NCBI GenBank assembly: GCA_945859605.1
Contig: OX243811.1
Span: forward strand, 62,106,976 to 62,170,975
Source of the DNA: Lumbricus rubellus
Lineage: Eukaryota; Annelida; Clitellata; Crassiclitellata; Lumbricidae
DNA: 64,000 bases
Reading direction: 5' to 3'
Shown in pieces: positions 31,359 through 43,558 of this stretch (position 1 is its first letter; every line of letters begins with the position of its first letter). The translations under genes and the position numbers were made by a program. Below the pieces are notes generated by a model, which did not search any database, was not told the DNA's origin, and worked only from the letters and a program-made list of their open reading frames with translations.

Positions 31359-32398
31359 GTCCAAAATGACAAAAGTCTGAAAATTGATTTGGGTCACATC
31401 TTTTCTTGTTCCACTCACTTCAGTGAGTATCTGGACCAATTTTTGTTTCACTAGAAGGATATCTAGAGGTGGCTCAATTTTGAACGATAAATATTGTTTC
31501 ATCAAAATTCCTTCATAATATAAGTGTATTCGCATTTATGACCAAAAAGTCTTTTGAAACAAAACTGGCAGGAAATCAGTATTTAGTGCTAACTGTTTAG
31601 TAAGTTCCTAGGTACTGAGAACAACATTAACACAAGTCTTTATTGATATGTTCCTCAACTTACTTTACAGAGACTTTTATGGCTCTGTAATGGCTTGACA
31701 AAAGATATTGTCTTGATTCTTGACTCTTGCTACAGAAGGGTTGAATATCTGTATGGATATCTTTCTCTGCACAGTAGGCCTAATTTATTACTTTAATCTG
31801 CCTGGCTTTGTCTCTCAATATGAGATAAATTGAATGCAACTGACAAAGTCTGGTGTCGTCGAGAAGAAAGCCTAAGCCATCTCTGCCAGCCACATGCTGG
31901 CAATGATCATAGGTCGATGAGTCATGATCTACGGCTTGTCATAAATTATGATTCCAGTGGATTTCCAAAGTTCATCATTTTGCATACAATACTGTTTGAT
32001 GTTATATTCTTTTTAGAACATTTGAGATTCTTATCCAAAGTGGTAGTTGCATTAATTCACATCAATGATGGTTCAAAGAGACCAGGCTAATCAAAATTAA
32101 GGCTTGTGTATCTTGAAAGCTGTCGTGGCAACTTTATGCACAATAACGTTGCAGATATTAAGTTCTGACTATAGTTCAATAGTGTTGAGTAATAGTTTGG
32201 AGATCTCTCTCCTTTAAGCAAGCTTCATGACCATATAGGCTACTCCATAGACAAAAGAAACAAAAAAAAGCCGACATTAGATCTGTTAAAACTTTTTCAC
32301 CCCAAATGCGGAGAATCATTTGATTTTTGAGGATTTTGCTAGAAGTTGATGAGCGGCCTTGCATGGTGTACTACTCTTTCATATTTGGCGACAACATA
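31359..32398. other. Gene-free spacer
   Basis: AT-rich with no recognisable gene or repeat that I can define. The small frames on both strands have no family features. Confidence 0.5.
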
Positions 32399-32703
32399 AG
32401 TAGTGGGAATAGGCCTACTGGTGATATGAGAACAGGAAATGACGTCAGCTGTTCTAATATCACCAGTATTCCTGGAAGATTTAGGGATTGTGCTCATTAG
32501 TATTCATAGCGCAGTGACTATGTCATACTTCCAGTTCTTTCTAGAACTTTCGAGTATTCCTATTGTCCTTTTGTCCGTCTGTCTGTCTGCCTGTCCGTCC
32601 GCATATCCGTCTTTGTGCGTAGGTGATTAAGACAACAGTAATGACGCCATCATTCTAGAGAATTCCTATTCTTCAATGCCTATTGTCCATTGCACGCATG
32701 CAG

Positions 32704-32935
32704 CCACCCATCCATCCATCCACCCATCCATCCATCCATCCATCCATCCATCCATCCATCCATCCATCCATCCATCCATCCATCCATCCATCCATCCATC
32801 CATCCATCCATCCATCCATGCATCTATCCATCCATTCATCCATCATACCATCCATCTATCCATCCATCCAACCAACCATCCATCCATACATCCATCTATC
32901 CATCCATCCATCAATCAATCAATCCATTCATTCAT
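32704..32935 (+). repeat. (CATC)n microsatellite, left palindrome arm
   Basis: Pure for roughly 100 bases, then degenerate. Inverted counterpart of the much longer array at 44265-44844. His/Pro/Ser/Ile frames are artefacts. Confidence 0.95.
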
Positions 32936-33403
32936 CCAGTCAACATCCCATCCAACCATACAACAATCCAACCACCCCCTCATCTATCCACCCATTCAGT
33001 CTCCATTCCATTCGTAACGACGCTCTCCTCATGTATCTACGATTTGGACTGGCACGCGCAGTGAACAATCAGACGCAGAGGTTCTTAGCCTACTATAAAC
33101 AATCGAAAATTTCCGATCAATCATTGATGTGTTGTAACAAATAACTATAGCGGTGCCCCCTCCTTTATCCGCGCTTGGGACTGGCACTGACATTCTTAAA
33201 CTGCTATAAACACATTACTTCAAAGCTTCAATTCTTAATACTTACATCTTTCATCATCACATCCATGCAATTTCTACATTTCCTTATCTACTTACTTACT
33301 TACTCGCAAAATTGATACAATTCAAGTCCTTTTCACTTGTACAACTCTGCATATATTTCCCATTACTTCATTCCTTCAATTCTTGAAACTTACATCTTTC
33401 ACG

Positions 33404-33600
33404 TCAGCTGTTCTCATATCACCAGTATTCCTGTAAGATTTAGGGATTGTGCTCATTAGTATTCATAGCGCAGTGACTGTGCTCATTAATATTCATGATA
33501 TGCAGTGACGTCATAATCACGTGTCCTCATTAATATTTAATTAGCCACATCGCTTAATTAATATTTATGAGATGCAGAGATGTCATTATTCCCTAAAAAT
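33404..33600 (+). repeat. Second, direct copy of the palindrome outer end
   Basis: TCAGCTGTTCTCATATCACC and the following 55 bases repeat 32447-32521 in the same orientation, followed by ATTAATATT-rich units related to 45040-45070. Confidence 0.75.
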
Positions 33601-34135
33601 TATGAAAATTTGATCGTGCAACTATAAGGTATTAATTTAGCACTTGCTTGCATGCACTCTCCCTCTCTCTCTCCCTCTCTCCGTCCCTCCGTCCCTCCGT
33701 CCGTCCGTCCGTCCGACCGTCCCTCCCTCCGTCCCTCCCTCCCTCCTCCCTCCCCCTCCCCTCCCCCCCTCCCTCCCTCCCTCCCTCCCTCCCTCCCTCC
33801 CTCCCTCCCCTCCCTCCCTCCCTCCCTCCCTCCCTCCCTCCCTCCCTCCCTCCCTCCCTCCCTCCCTCCCTCCCTCCCTCCCTCCCTCCCTCCCTCCCTC
33901 CCTCCCTCCCTCCCTCCCTCCCTCCCTCCCTCCCTCCCTCCCGCCCTCCCTCCGTTTCCCAATCCATTGAATCTTGCACTGCAGTGTGTCTTCAATCATT
34001 GAAACGCTAAGTATTGATGCAAATATGAACAATGCCACTATAATGATACAATTTTACTCTTCCTTGCATGCACCCCTCCTCCCTCCTTCCCTCCCTCCCT
34101 CCCTCAATTTCTCATACCATTGAATCTCAATAGCT
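33600..34135 (+). repeat. About 130-bp units with GCATGCA and pyrimidine tract, left arm
   Basis: Two units carrying CATTGAATCTTGCA, CGCTAAGTATTGATG and CTTGCATGCACC followed by CCCT runs. Inverted counterparts lie at 41580-42080. Confidence 0.75.
33660..33950 (+). repeat. (CCCT)n microsatellite
   Basis: Starts as CTCT/CCGT variants and becomes pure CCCT for about 165 bases (33785-33945). The opposing arm near 41.6-42.0 kb has only short GGGA runs in the same contexts. Confidence 0.95.
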
Positions 34136-34611
34136 TTACACGTGCACAACCTTACACCTATTTCTAATTTCTTCACACATTCAGGTCTTAAAAGTTACAT
34201 CTTTCATCATCACAACCACGCAAATTCTACAATTTCTTACCTACTTACTTACTTACTAACAAAATTTCTACATACCAACAACTTTATACATATGCAATCA
34301 TGTTCTTATTTCTCAAATATTCGATCCTTCAATTCTTCAAATATCACATCTTGTATGTTTCAAAATTTCAATCGCACAAATTCTACAATTCAATGTATAC
34401 ATACTTACTTACCCGCAAAATTTCTACAAATCAAATGCTTTTCACTTTAAAAGCTTGCGCATATTCCTCATTTCTTCACTCCTTCAGTTTTTAATACTTA
34501 CATCTTTCAACATCCCAATCACACAAATTCTGTAATTCCATACCTATTTACTTACTTACTCACAACATTTTGACAAGTCAACAGCTTGTCACTTGTACAA
34601 TCCAGCATATA

Positions 34612-35349
34612 CGAGGGTTGATCAATAAGTAATGAGAAAAATATATTAGACAGCAAATTTGGACCAATTTTTTTATAGAGTTTTTCAACATAATCTCCCT
34701 GAAGTTCAACACATTTTCCCCAGCGATGTTCAAGTGCTTTTACACCCTCCAGGAAGAAAGTTTTATCCACCCCCTGAAACCAGTCATTTATGGCATGGAT
34801 AACACTTTCATCAGTGTCAAATTTCTGTCCGCGAAGCGAATCTTTCAGATAACGAAACAGATGGAAGTCAGACGGTGCCAGGTCTGGAGAATAGGTTGGG
34901 TGTTGTATCAGTTTGAAGCTGCACTCGCGAATTCCAGTCATTGCAACAGACGAGGTGTGAGCTGGAGCATTGTCCTGATGAAACACGATACCTTGACGCA
35001 ACTTCTCTCGACGTTTTTCCTTAATAGCCACGCGAAGTTTTCGGATTAACTGGGCATAGTAGACACCCGTGATAGTCTTTCCACGCTCCAAGTAGTCAAT
35101 CATCAAAATACCTTCACTGTCCCAAAATACGGATGCCATAACTTTACAGGTCTCAATAGGGCGGCCAGAACAGTGCTCGTCTTCAGTTGATTGCCTACCG
35201 CGATTAAATTCAGCTACCCACCGATAGACTGTAGCCTGTGAAGGGGCATTGTCCCCTAAAACCTTCTTCATGTCCGTTGCAATCTCATTTTGAGTCAATC
35301 CTTTTAAATGCAAATATTTAATAACCGCACGTTTCTCGTTTTTATCCAT
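34612..35349 (-). pseudogene. Defective mariner transposase
   Basis: Starts MDKNEKRAVIKYLHLKGL at 35349 (an in-frame ATG at 35424 lies upstream but the family start is here). N-terminal helix-turn-helix DNA-binding half is present to the SGRP motif near 35160, then the frame jumps directly to KVMASVFWDSEG. The segment between, which in mariners includes the first catalytic Asp, is missing in frame. The later residues of the D,34D catalytic set are present: HQDNAPAH (D126) and APSDF (D161). No stop occurs before the inverted repeat, so translation would run out of the element to 34552. Non-functional as a catalyst; could still bind its ends. Confidence 0.9.
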
Positions 35350-35532
35350 TATTTGCAACAGCCGCTGGGTAGACGGCTTCCGGCGGTTGCCTATAGCAAC
35401 CACAGTAATGGCCCACGTGACCATTTAACAATAAAAACTCTGCTAAATAAGTAAGCTAGTAAATAAAAATAAAAATTCTGCCAAAAACAGCTGTCAAATA
35501 TATTTTTCTCATTACTTATTGATCAACCCTCG
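34612..35532 (-). mobile_element. Mariner transposon, internally deleted
   Basis: Perfect inverted ends CGAGGGTTGATCAATAAGTA (continuing about 15 more bases), TA target duplications at 34610-34611 and 35533-35534. Inserted in the left arm of the palindrome inside a TTAC-array unit. Length 921 bp against about 1.3 kb for complete mariners. Confidence 0.93.
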
Positions 35533-36359
35533 TATTTCTCATTTCTTCACTTCTTCGGTTCTTAATACCTGCATCTTTCAACATCAGAACCATGCAAATT
35601 CTACCATTTCTTACCTACTTAATTACTTACTCACAAAATTTCCACATGCCAACAACTTTATACGTACACAATCAAGCTCTTATTTCTCAAATATTCAAGC
35701 CTTCAATTCTTCAATTCTCACATCTTACACATTTCACCATTTCAATCGTACAAATTCTACAATTCAATGCATACTTACTTACTTACCTACTTACCCGCAA
35801 AATTTCTACAAATCAAATGCTTTTCACTTTACAAGCTTGCACATATTCCTCATTTCTTCACATCTTCGATTCTTAATACTCACATCTTTCAACATCTCAA
35901 TCACACAAATTCCTTACCTACTTGCTTGCTTACTTACAAAATTTCTACATGTTAGCAGCTTTACACATACACAATCCTCCACATATCTCTCACTTCTTAA
36001 AACCTTCACATCCTAATACTTGCGTCTTTTATAATCTCAATCGAGCAAATTTTACAACTCCTTGCATACTTACTTACTTACTTACTCACAAAATTTCTAC
36101 AATTCAGCAGCTTTTCACCTGCACAAGCTTGCACATATTCCCCATTTCTCAAAACCTACATCTCTTCATTCTTACACATTTCAACATCTCAATCACGTCA
36201 TTTTACAAATTCTCAGCTACTTACTTACTCACTCATATAGTTTCTGCACAACATCAAGCTTTATACATGTGCAATCTTACTCTTATTTCTCAAATCTCCA
36301 ATCCTTCAATTCTTACTTCTGTCATGTTTCAGATTCAAAATCGCACAAGTCTACAATTC

Positions 36360-36362
<3 letters not shown>

Positions 36363-36454
<92 letters not shown>
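36363..36454 (+). repeat. (CA)n microsatellite, 46 units
   Basis: Pure CA run inside the TTAC array. Frames through it are artefacts. Confidence 0.97.
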
Positions 36455-36458
<4 letters not shown>

Positions 36459-37299
36459 TTACTTACTAACATAATGTTTACACCCAAACAGCCTTACATG
36501 TACACTTATTTCTCATATCTTCAATCCATCAACTCTTACTTCTTGCATGTTTCAACTCCACATCCTCTCAATTCTACCATTCCACATATTCTTAGTTACT
36601 TACTTACTTACTTACTTCATACATAGAACTCTTCACTTGGAAACTCATGCGATTGGTTCTCATTTCTTCAATTCTTCAACTATAACTCTTAATTCTTATA
36701 GGTTTTAACTCCACAATTCTGCAATTGTTCAGTTATTTACTTACATACTTCTCGAAGTAACAAATATTGTAGAGTGAGAAAGAAGTTGAACGGTTGAAAG
36801 AGATACAATTTTCCAACATGTCAAAATGACAAGTACATGCAGAGTTGTTCGTTTTATGATGGAAAGTGGCAGAGTGTAGGGGGCATAGGAGGAGGAAGTG
36901 GATGTGTTGGTGGTGAAGGAGGAGGCTGAAATTTTCATATATCAACATTTTCTTCGCAAAGTTTCTATATGCACACATTTTCTGTCGTGAAAAGTTTCTA
37001 AGTTTCAAAATTTCCTTCATATTCACAAAATTTTCTTCACTAATTTTCTCAGTCCATACATTTTTCTGACACTAAAAATTTCTAAGTCTGAAAATTTCTC
37101 CCATGTCCACAAATTTATCTTCGCATGTCGTGTATGAGAAGTAGGATGTGTAACTAAGAGGTATGAATTATTTCGACACATAAACCAATTCAAAGTATGT
37201 AGGTCGAATATTTTGGAATGCATATGCACAAAGCAGTGTTTGTGTGAATTTTCTACATCTAAAATGCCAAATGTTGAAGGAATGGAGCATCACTTAACG

Positions 37300-38262
37300 T
37301 ACTGTCATGTTTCCATTACAATACTTTACTCTTTTTTGTAAGGAATTGTAAATTTCGAATGCATGAAATGGTAAAGGATGCAACTCTTAAACACCACTTT
37401 TAAGCCTTTTAGTGTGTCAACATGGATTGTAAAATGTCAACAGTTTGTCATGTTTCCATTACAATACTTTACTCTACTTTGTATGGAATTGTATATTTCA
37501 AATGCATGAAATGGCAAATCATGCAATTCTTAAACACCATTTTAGTCGTTTAGTTTGCCAACACGTGTTTAAGTTTAGCTGAGTCATCAAATTGTGTAAG
37601 AATGTTAGTTTGCTATAGTAAAGTGGTGTAGGAGAGGACGGTATGGGGAGTATTCGCAAAATGAAATACATGGCTTGAAATGATGATGTGCAAGTCTCTT
37701 ACACATGGAAAGCAGCATTTTCGTTTGGTAAGACGGTCGCATTTTTAGCTGAGTCATTAATTTGTGCAAAAGTGTGTAATTGGATGAACAAAGAATCAAC
37801 GATGGAAGGTGGAGTATAGCACACTTTAAGCTAAATGCATAGCACTGTATTTGCACACACGGCCACCTTAGCATAAGTTCTTGCGTGGCACTATTAAAAT
37901 TATAAGTTCTTCAAAGTGATGACTCAGCTAAACTTAATCATGTGTCGGCAAACTAAAAGACTTTAAAGTGGTGTTTAATAGTTGCATGCTTTACCATTTC
38001 GTACAGTCGAAATTTACAATTTCGTACAAAGTAATGTAAAGTATTGTAAAGAAACAAGTAAGTCATTTTACAATCCGTATTGGCAGACGAAAAACCTTAA
38101 AAGTGGTGTTTAAGAGTTGCATGCCTTACCATTTCGTACATTCGAAATTTATAGTTTCGTACAAAGTAATGTAAAGTATTGTAAAGAAACATGTAAGTCA
38201 TTTTACAATCCGTATTGGCAAACAAAAAACCTTAAAAGTGGTGTTTAAAAGTTGCATACTTT
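37300..38262. repeat. Inverted tandem units at the palindrome centre
   Basis: Left: two units with CATGTTTCCATTACAATACT and AACACCA-TTTTA (37300-37560). Right: at least two and a half units in inverse orientation of about 120 bp with GTAAAGTATTGTAAAGAAAC and TTAAAAGTGGTGTTTAA (37950-38262). Between them TTTAGCTGAGTCATCA (37577) pairs with TGATGACTCAGCTAAA (37917). The 320 bases at the very centre are mostly unpaired. Confidence 0.8.
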
Positions 38263-40102
38263 TGTGACGAATGTCACTTTTTAAGGTTTTATTTCTGAAT
38301 TAATGGCGATTTTAATAATTATTATACACGGGGGGAAAGCCTACAGCATTAATATCGATAATATAGTTTTTGCCGTGAAACGCATCGAAAGACCCATTGA
38401 TTAATTGCACGCAGCAATATCTAACCATACGCAACGATACGCAGCCTGACAAATAGACGCACGCACACGTAGGGCTTGTTGACTGAGATCAACAAGTTCA
38501 CGTAACCTTGAATTTCTCCGCGCTTGATTATACCAGAAAGAGGCTTCACGTTAAATTCTATATGCTTTTAACATGGGTACGTGACGTCTGCGCCAGAGCG
38601 AGGCTCCATGCTATTCCGCCCTATGCTGCAACGCTAAGTCGGAAAAACCCCAGTATACTTTAACGTGGCCGTGTAATTAAAACCAGACATACGAAATCCT
38701 ATCTACGTGTCAATGTTCTTTGTCTGAAACTAAATTTAGCGGGAGTTCGGCGTCCCACGTGGCAAATTGCCGTTTCAGTTCAGAGTGGAATTGGACGCTG
38801 AACGAGTAGGTCGTGCAGTGAAGAGCTCCGGTGATGAGAGTCTAAATTATGAGATTTTAGTCTGAAATTCGATTTAGATTGGTGAAATAAAGTTATAAGA
38901 CATCGGCGATTACGGAGGATCAGAGGATAAGAAGGATATATATCACGAAGGAGTATTTTTGCTATTGAATTGGTGGATGTATTCGGTTTTTGGTTAATTG
39001 ATCTCTGAGGAAGAGTTTTACACAGCATTTGGTTGTTCGGTGCATTTCATTATCGCGAGGAACCCTGTGGATATACTCGAGTATACCCGAAGCTAAATTA
39101 AACCGGCAATTACAGAAGATTGCGATCTTTCACGAGTCTTTCTATCGGAAATAATGGAGTTAATCGATTGCGTGGATTTTCCATTGTAATGTATTGGAGG
39201 AGCATGCCCATTTTCTTCGCCAAGGCCTGACCCGATAGGAGGTACGTGCACTAGAATAAATTAATTAAAAAGGGTAAATGGGGCAAAACCGCCATTGAAT
39301 AATATTATTATCTCATGTTCAAGTTTTCGTATTCCAAGTTGCGTTAGACAAAGAATATTATTTTAAGTAAGCTAGCGAGTTAGACTATAATTGTCTGTCT
39401 TCTTTACTAACATCTTAGAATTCTTAACTGATAAGAGTTATCTGTTAATTCTTGGTTGCAATAAAATAGTTATTAAATAAATCTTCGTCGGTAGGCTAAT
39501 TGGTATATAGCGCCTAGTTTGATAGTATATCTACGCGAAATTATGGAGCGCCTTGATATAGATGAAGACCCGTTGTCACAGACCGCGGACAAACCTAGTG
39601 TTATCTCCCTCGTAGGGGAGATGGTTGATCAGTTGGACCACCACCTGATAAGTGTGACGTCCCAGGTGGGAGAGGTGACGTCTAATGTCGACGGAGTGCG
39701 GACGCAAGTGAGCAAAATTATGTCGCGTCTGGAGCGATTGGAAACTGCTCCAACTGCTAAACTCGCTGTAGGGCAGATGGACCCAGACTATGAAATGACC
39801 ATAGTTACGGCCAGACCGGCCGTCGCGGACGCAAACTCGAGCCTTATCCTGGTACCTGAGAAAGCGGACGGAAGTAATAGTTTTAGAAGAAGTCAAAGGT
39901 TAATGGAGCAGCCTATAGGTTAGATTATCGGGGCTTCGATAAGAGGGGAGACCGGTCACGTGAGACCGTGTCGATTAATACGCCAGTGCGGGACTACTAC
40001 CTGTCAACGGGGTTGGAACCTAACGCCCTACAGCGAGGCGACAGTCCCTCGAGGGCGGAGGTACGAGTTTCCTTTGGCCTTACGAAGGGGAGGGTCGCTA
40101 CA
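38263..40102 (+). mobile_element. LTR-retrotransposon-derived insertion, no second LTR seen
   Basis: Interrupts a palindrome tandem unit: GTTGCATACTTT | TGTGACGAATG... on the left and ...GGGTCGCTACA | CTTTCCC on the right, giving TG...CA ends and a CTTT direct repeat. AATAAA at about 39461 and TGGTATATAGCGCC near 39501 suggest an LTR 3' end and a primer site, and G-rich GAAGGGGAGGG near the right end suggests a polypurine tract. A matching 3' LTR is absent, so it may be a truncated or unusual short element. Confidence 0.5.
39543..39923 (+). CDS. Small coiled-coil ORF, possible gag remnant
   Basis: 126 codons starting MERLDIDEDPLSQTADKPS, about 40 bases after the presumed primer site; an in-frame ATG at 39519 is less likely. 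The centre has heptad-like S/V/L spacing (LVGEMVDQLDHHLISVTSQV) that would form a coiled coil; the C-terminus is polar and ends RRSQRLMEQPIG. No zinc knuckle or enzyme motif. Position suggests the first part of a gag-type protein of the 38263-40102 insertion. I do not recognise a family. Confidence 0.4.
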   Translation: MERLDIDEDPLSQTADKPSVISLVGEMVDQLDHHLISVTSQVGEVTSNVDGVRTQVSKIMSRLERLETAPTAKLAVGQMDPDYEMTIVTARPAVADANSSLILVPEKADGSNSFRRSQRLMEQPIG

Positions 40103-41579
40103 CTTTCCCTTTTCATACATTCGAAATCTACAATTCCGTACAAAGTAGAGTAAAGTAATGTAATGGAAACATGTCAGATCGTTAAGTGACGCTCCATTCC
40201 TTCAACATTGGGCATTTTACAACTAGGAAATCCGCTCAAACACTACTTTGCACATGCAACATCCGCATGCAATATTCGTCTTACATACTTTGAGTTCAGC
40301 AATATAGCAAGGAAAATTTCTAAGTCCTGCAACGTACGTGAATTCAATTTCAACGAATGCAACATCCTTAGAATTGTTAAGCTAGTGAATTCGACTAAAC
40401 TGACATAGGCCTAGATATGTAATATAAAATCGGTCTAAAGTTATTTGTATTATGAATGTCAGCTTGTGTACTTGCAATACTCCATATTATGATACACTAA
40501 AACCTTAAATGCGTATCATAACATGGAAATTCTAATGGCACATACCTTCACCCTCCTATGCATCTTCTTCCTCCTCCTCCTCCTCCTCCTCCTCCACCTT
40601 GCTTCTTGCACTCTACCATTTCACATCGTAAATCATCCAACTCTGCGTGCACTTGTTCAGTCTGACATGTTAGAAATCTTCTTTTTCGAACGTACCATAC
40701 CTCACTCGTCTATTTTTGTAACAGAAAATACCTTTGATTCTTAGAAAGTTGCCAATTTGTGTAACTAAGAGGTATATCCACGCCTTCAGTTGATATGCAT
40801 TGTAGCCATGTTCATTCCGTTTTGTTACTTAGAAATGCTGCAAAGAAAGAATAATATGTAGCTTGCTCACATAAATCTCTGCAAATATTGTGTCTAATAG
40901 ATGAAAGAACGCATGGAATGAAGACTTCATGTGACATATACACATCCTCTTCAACTAATGTTGTACTTGTAGCCTATTTGTAAAATTACCACCAAATGCT
41001 TCTAAGATTCTCTCTTCATTTTTCTCTGCTTTCGCCACTCAAACTATGTCAACATCGTACTCTCATTCCATACAAATGTGTATTTCCAATGTTTCTTTTT
41101 TTAGAATTGGGGAAAATCATGACGTCACTCGTTTTAGTGTGCATGGTAAAGAAATACGCTAATGTCCATTCTGCTAAGTGGCGTGTTCGTCTCTCATGCA
41201 TGACATGCACAACTATTTCTGCTCGCCAAAGTTTTCCGTTGTTTGTACAAACGGGTGACTCATCAATTTTTAAATCGTGTGGCAACTATTGATTTGACAC
41301 AAGAATGAAGACGTTGAATGAGAAAAGTTGAAAATGTTGCTATGTGCAGTATTCATCTGTCACTGTTTTCGCATCTCAACGCGTTTCTATACCTGAAAAA
41401 TTGATGCCATACCAAGTTTAAAGCGAGTGGTATCTATTTCTCTTACCAAAGAATAAAGGAAATGAATGTGAAAAAATGAAAATGTCACTAAGTGTTGTAT
41501 TCGTCGCTCACGCATTTCAACTGTTGGTGCTGTGCATGCGTGAAATGTGACATTTTTGAAGAGAAATGTACATACTTGA

Positions 41580-42080
41580 GTGTTATTTGTGGAGAGAGGA
41601 AGGGAGGGAGGAAGGGAGAATGGAGTATGGAAGAATAAAACTGAGCCATCATAGTTGCAATGATAATATTTTCATCAATACTTAATCAATGTTTGAAGAT
41701 TCACTGTAATGCAAGATTCAATGGGCTGAGAAATGGAGGGAGGGAGGAAGGGTGCATGCAAGTAATTGTAAAATTGAACTAATGTAGTTACATTGTTCGT
41801 ATTTGCATCAATACTTAGCATTTCAATGTTAGAAAATACACTGTAATGCAAAATTCAACGGAAAGAGTAATGGAGAAAGGGAGGAAAGGTGCATGCAAGG
41901 AAGAGTAAAATTGCACCATTATAGTTGCATTGTTCATATTTTTCATCAATACTTAGTGTTTCAACGTTTGAATACACACCACAATGCGAGATTCGATGGA
42001 ATGGAAAATGAAGGGAGGGCTGGAGGGAGGGAGGAAGGGTGCATGCAAGGAAGAGTAAAATTGTTGCATTTTAGTGTCAT
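41580..42080 (-). repeat. About 130-bp tandem units, right arm
   Basis: Four units with GGGTGCATGCAAG, AATTGTAAAATT-like, CATCAATACTTAG-TTTCAA and CACTGTAATGCAAGATTC. Reverse complements of the units at 33600-34135. The GGGA runs are much shorter than the CCCT array of the left arm. Confidence 0.8.
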
Positions 42081-42174
42081 GTTCATATTTTTGTCATTTT
42101 TAGTGATTTAAATGTTGAAAATATGCACATGTAATGAAGAGCATGGTGGTAGGAAGGGTACTCAGTTATAAAAA

Positions 42175-42335
42175 GTGAAAAATATTGCGTTTTCTGAAAA
42201 ATCTTGGGTTTTTCTTTGAAAATCTTGAGTTTTTTTAAAAACCTTGGTTTTTTTTTAAATCTTGGGGTTTTTTGAAAAATCTTGATTTTTTGGTGAAAAA
42301 TCTTGGTTTTTTTTAAATCTTCGGTTTTGCTATGT
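42175..42335. repeat. Degenerate AATCTTGG-TTTTT tandem repeat
   Basis: About seven 20-25-bp units of (G)AAAAATCTTGGGTTTTT. No gene. Confidence 0.75.
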
Positions 42336-42439
42336 GGAAAACCTATCTTTTTCTAGGTGGAATATCTGATTTTTTTTCTAGTTTTTAACTTGTCGGCTCT
42401 AGCAGGTTTTTTTCAGTCTCTATTTCTGCCACTGCCTAT

Positions 42440-43109
42440 GTCTCTGTTTGTCTCTCTATGACTCTGTCTATGACTACAGTGAATAAATCGTCATTTAAAA
42501 CGTCTTCTTTGTAACCACGGCGCTTGAGTGAAGTCGTTGTTTACTACAATGCATGCGACCAAATAACGCCTGCGGCTACATAGACGGTGCACCTGTATGG
42601 TCACGGTGGATAGCTTCGGATGTTGTTGATGAGTGATCTGCGCACGCCACAAAATTGACTGAACACATACAATTTCCTATGTAATAAAGCTCCGTTATGT
42701 TCCGAAATGCTGCTCTAATATTCCCAGTTCGTTTTGATTTGCGATTTAAGCAAAAAGAAATTTTAAATGAATTCGTTGTAAGAATGGTTGGTTTTAACGT
42801 GATGACGAACGTGAATAACCTTTGACGTCTACCTAAAGTACGTATAATGTCAATCGCGTATGCAAAGGACCATAGGCGGAGTAAAATAGAAATTCTCCAA
42901 GGATCACGAATTTTCCAAGGAATGTTTAAGATTGTCAATTCTCAGCTGTATTTTAAATGAATTCGTTGCAAGAACGGATGGATTTATCGTGTTGACAGAC
43001 GCATCTCTAAAGTAAGCTTACGTATAATGACAGACGCGCATGCAAAGGGCTATAGGTGAAGTACAATAGGAATTCTCCACGCATCTCGAATTTTCTAGAA
43101 TGTTATTGA

Positions 43110-43173
<64 letters not shown>

Positions 43174-43440
43174 CGTGTGTGTGTGTGTGTGTGCGTGCGT
43201 GCGTGTGCGTGTGTGTGTGTACGTGCGTGTGTTTAATGATACTGTGTCACCACGCTTAAGCATGCATGATGATAGTCGCATATGCAAATTACAATAGAAT
43301 GTTCCTTTAGACCGTGGGAAATGTCTAGATTGTGGGAAATGTCAGAATGTTGACAATAATGACATGCGTCTACACGCTGACAGCCGGATGCGTATGCAAT
43401 GGTCAATAGTCTTTCTAGAAGTCTCAAATCCTTCTACGGT
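42440..43440. other. Part of the right palindrome arm with no left-arm match, containing (GT)n
   Basis: Two diverged direct repeats of about 150 bp: TTTTAAATGAATTCGTTG at about 42759 and 42953, each followed by GTATAATG and GCGTATGCAAAG/GCGCATGCAAAG. A (GT)n run occupies about 43108-43225. No gene. Confidence 0.55.
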
Positions 43441-43558
43441 TGACTGTTCTCTATTGGTGCCAGTCTCAAGCGTTCATAAAGGAGGGGGCACCGCTATAGT
43501 TATTTGTTACAACACACCAATGTTTGATCGGAAATTTTCGATTGTTTATAGTAGGCTA

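Larger units (their letters stand above)
34140..36735 (+). repeat. Tandem array of about 150-bp TTAC-containing units
   Basis: Recurring order: ACTTACTTACT, CAAAATTTCTACA, CATATTCCTCATTTCTTCA, TTCTTAATACTTACATCTTTC, ACATC-CAATCACACAAATTC. At least eleven unit starts are visible, near 34245, 34405, 34550, 35625, 35780, 35930, 36070, 36225, 36465 and 36600, with a mariner and a (CA)n inside; an isolated related unit lies near 33290. No counterpart of this length exists in the right arm. Apparent long frames are artefacts of stop-poor pyrimidine repeats. Confidence 0.8.

Noticed and set aside
32676..33144. His-Pro-Ser-Ile frames
   Set aside because: Translation of (CATC)n plus flanks; not a gene.
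33600..34038. GGRE and PPSL repeat frames
   Set aside because: Translation of the (CCCT)n tract.
35519..36626. Long Leu/Thr/Ser-rich frames on the plus strand
   Set aside because: Stop-poor pyrimidine tandem array with (CA)n; unit structure explains the openness.
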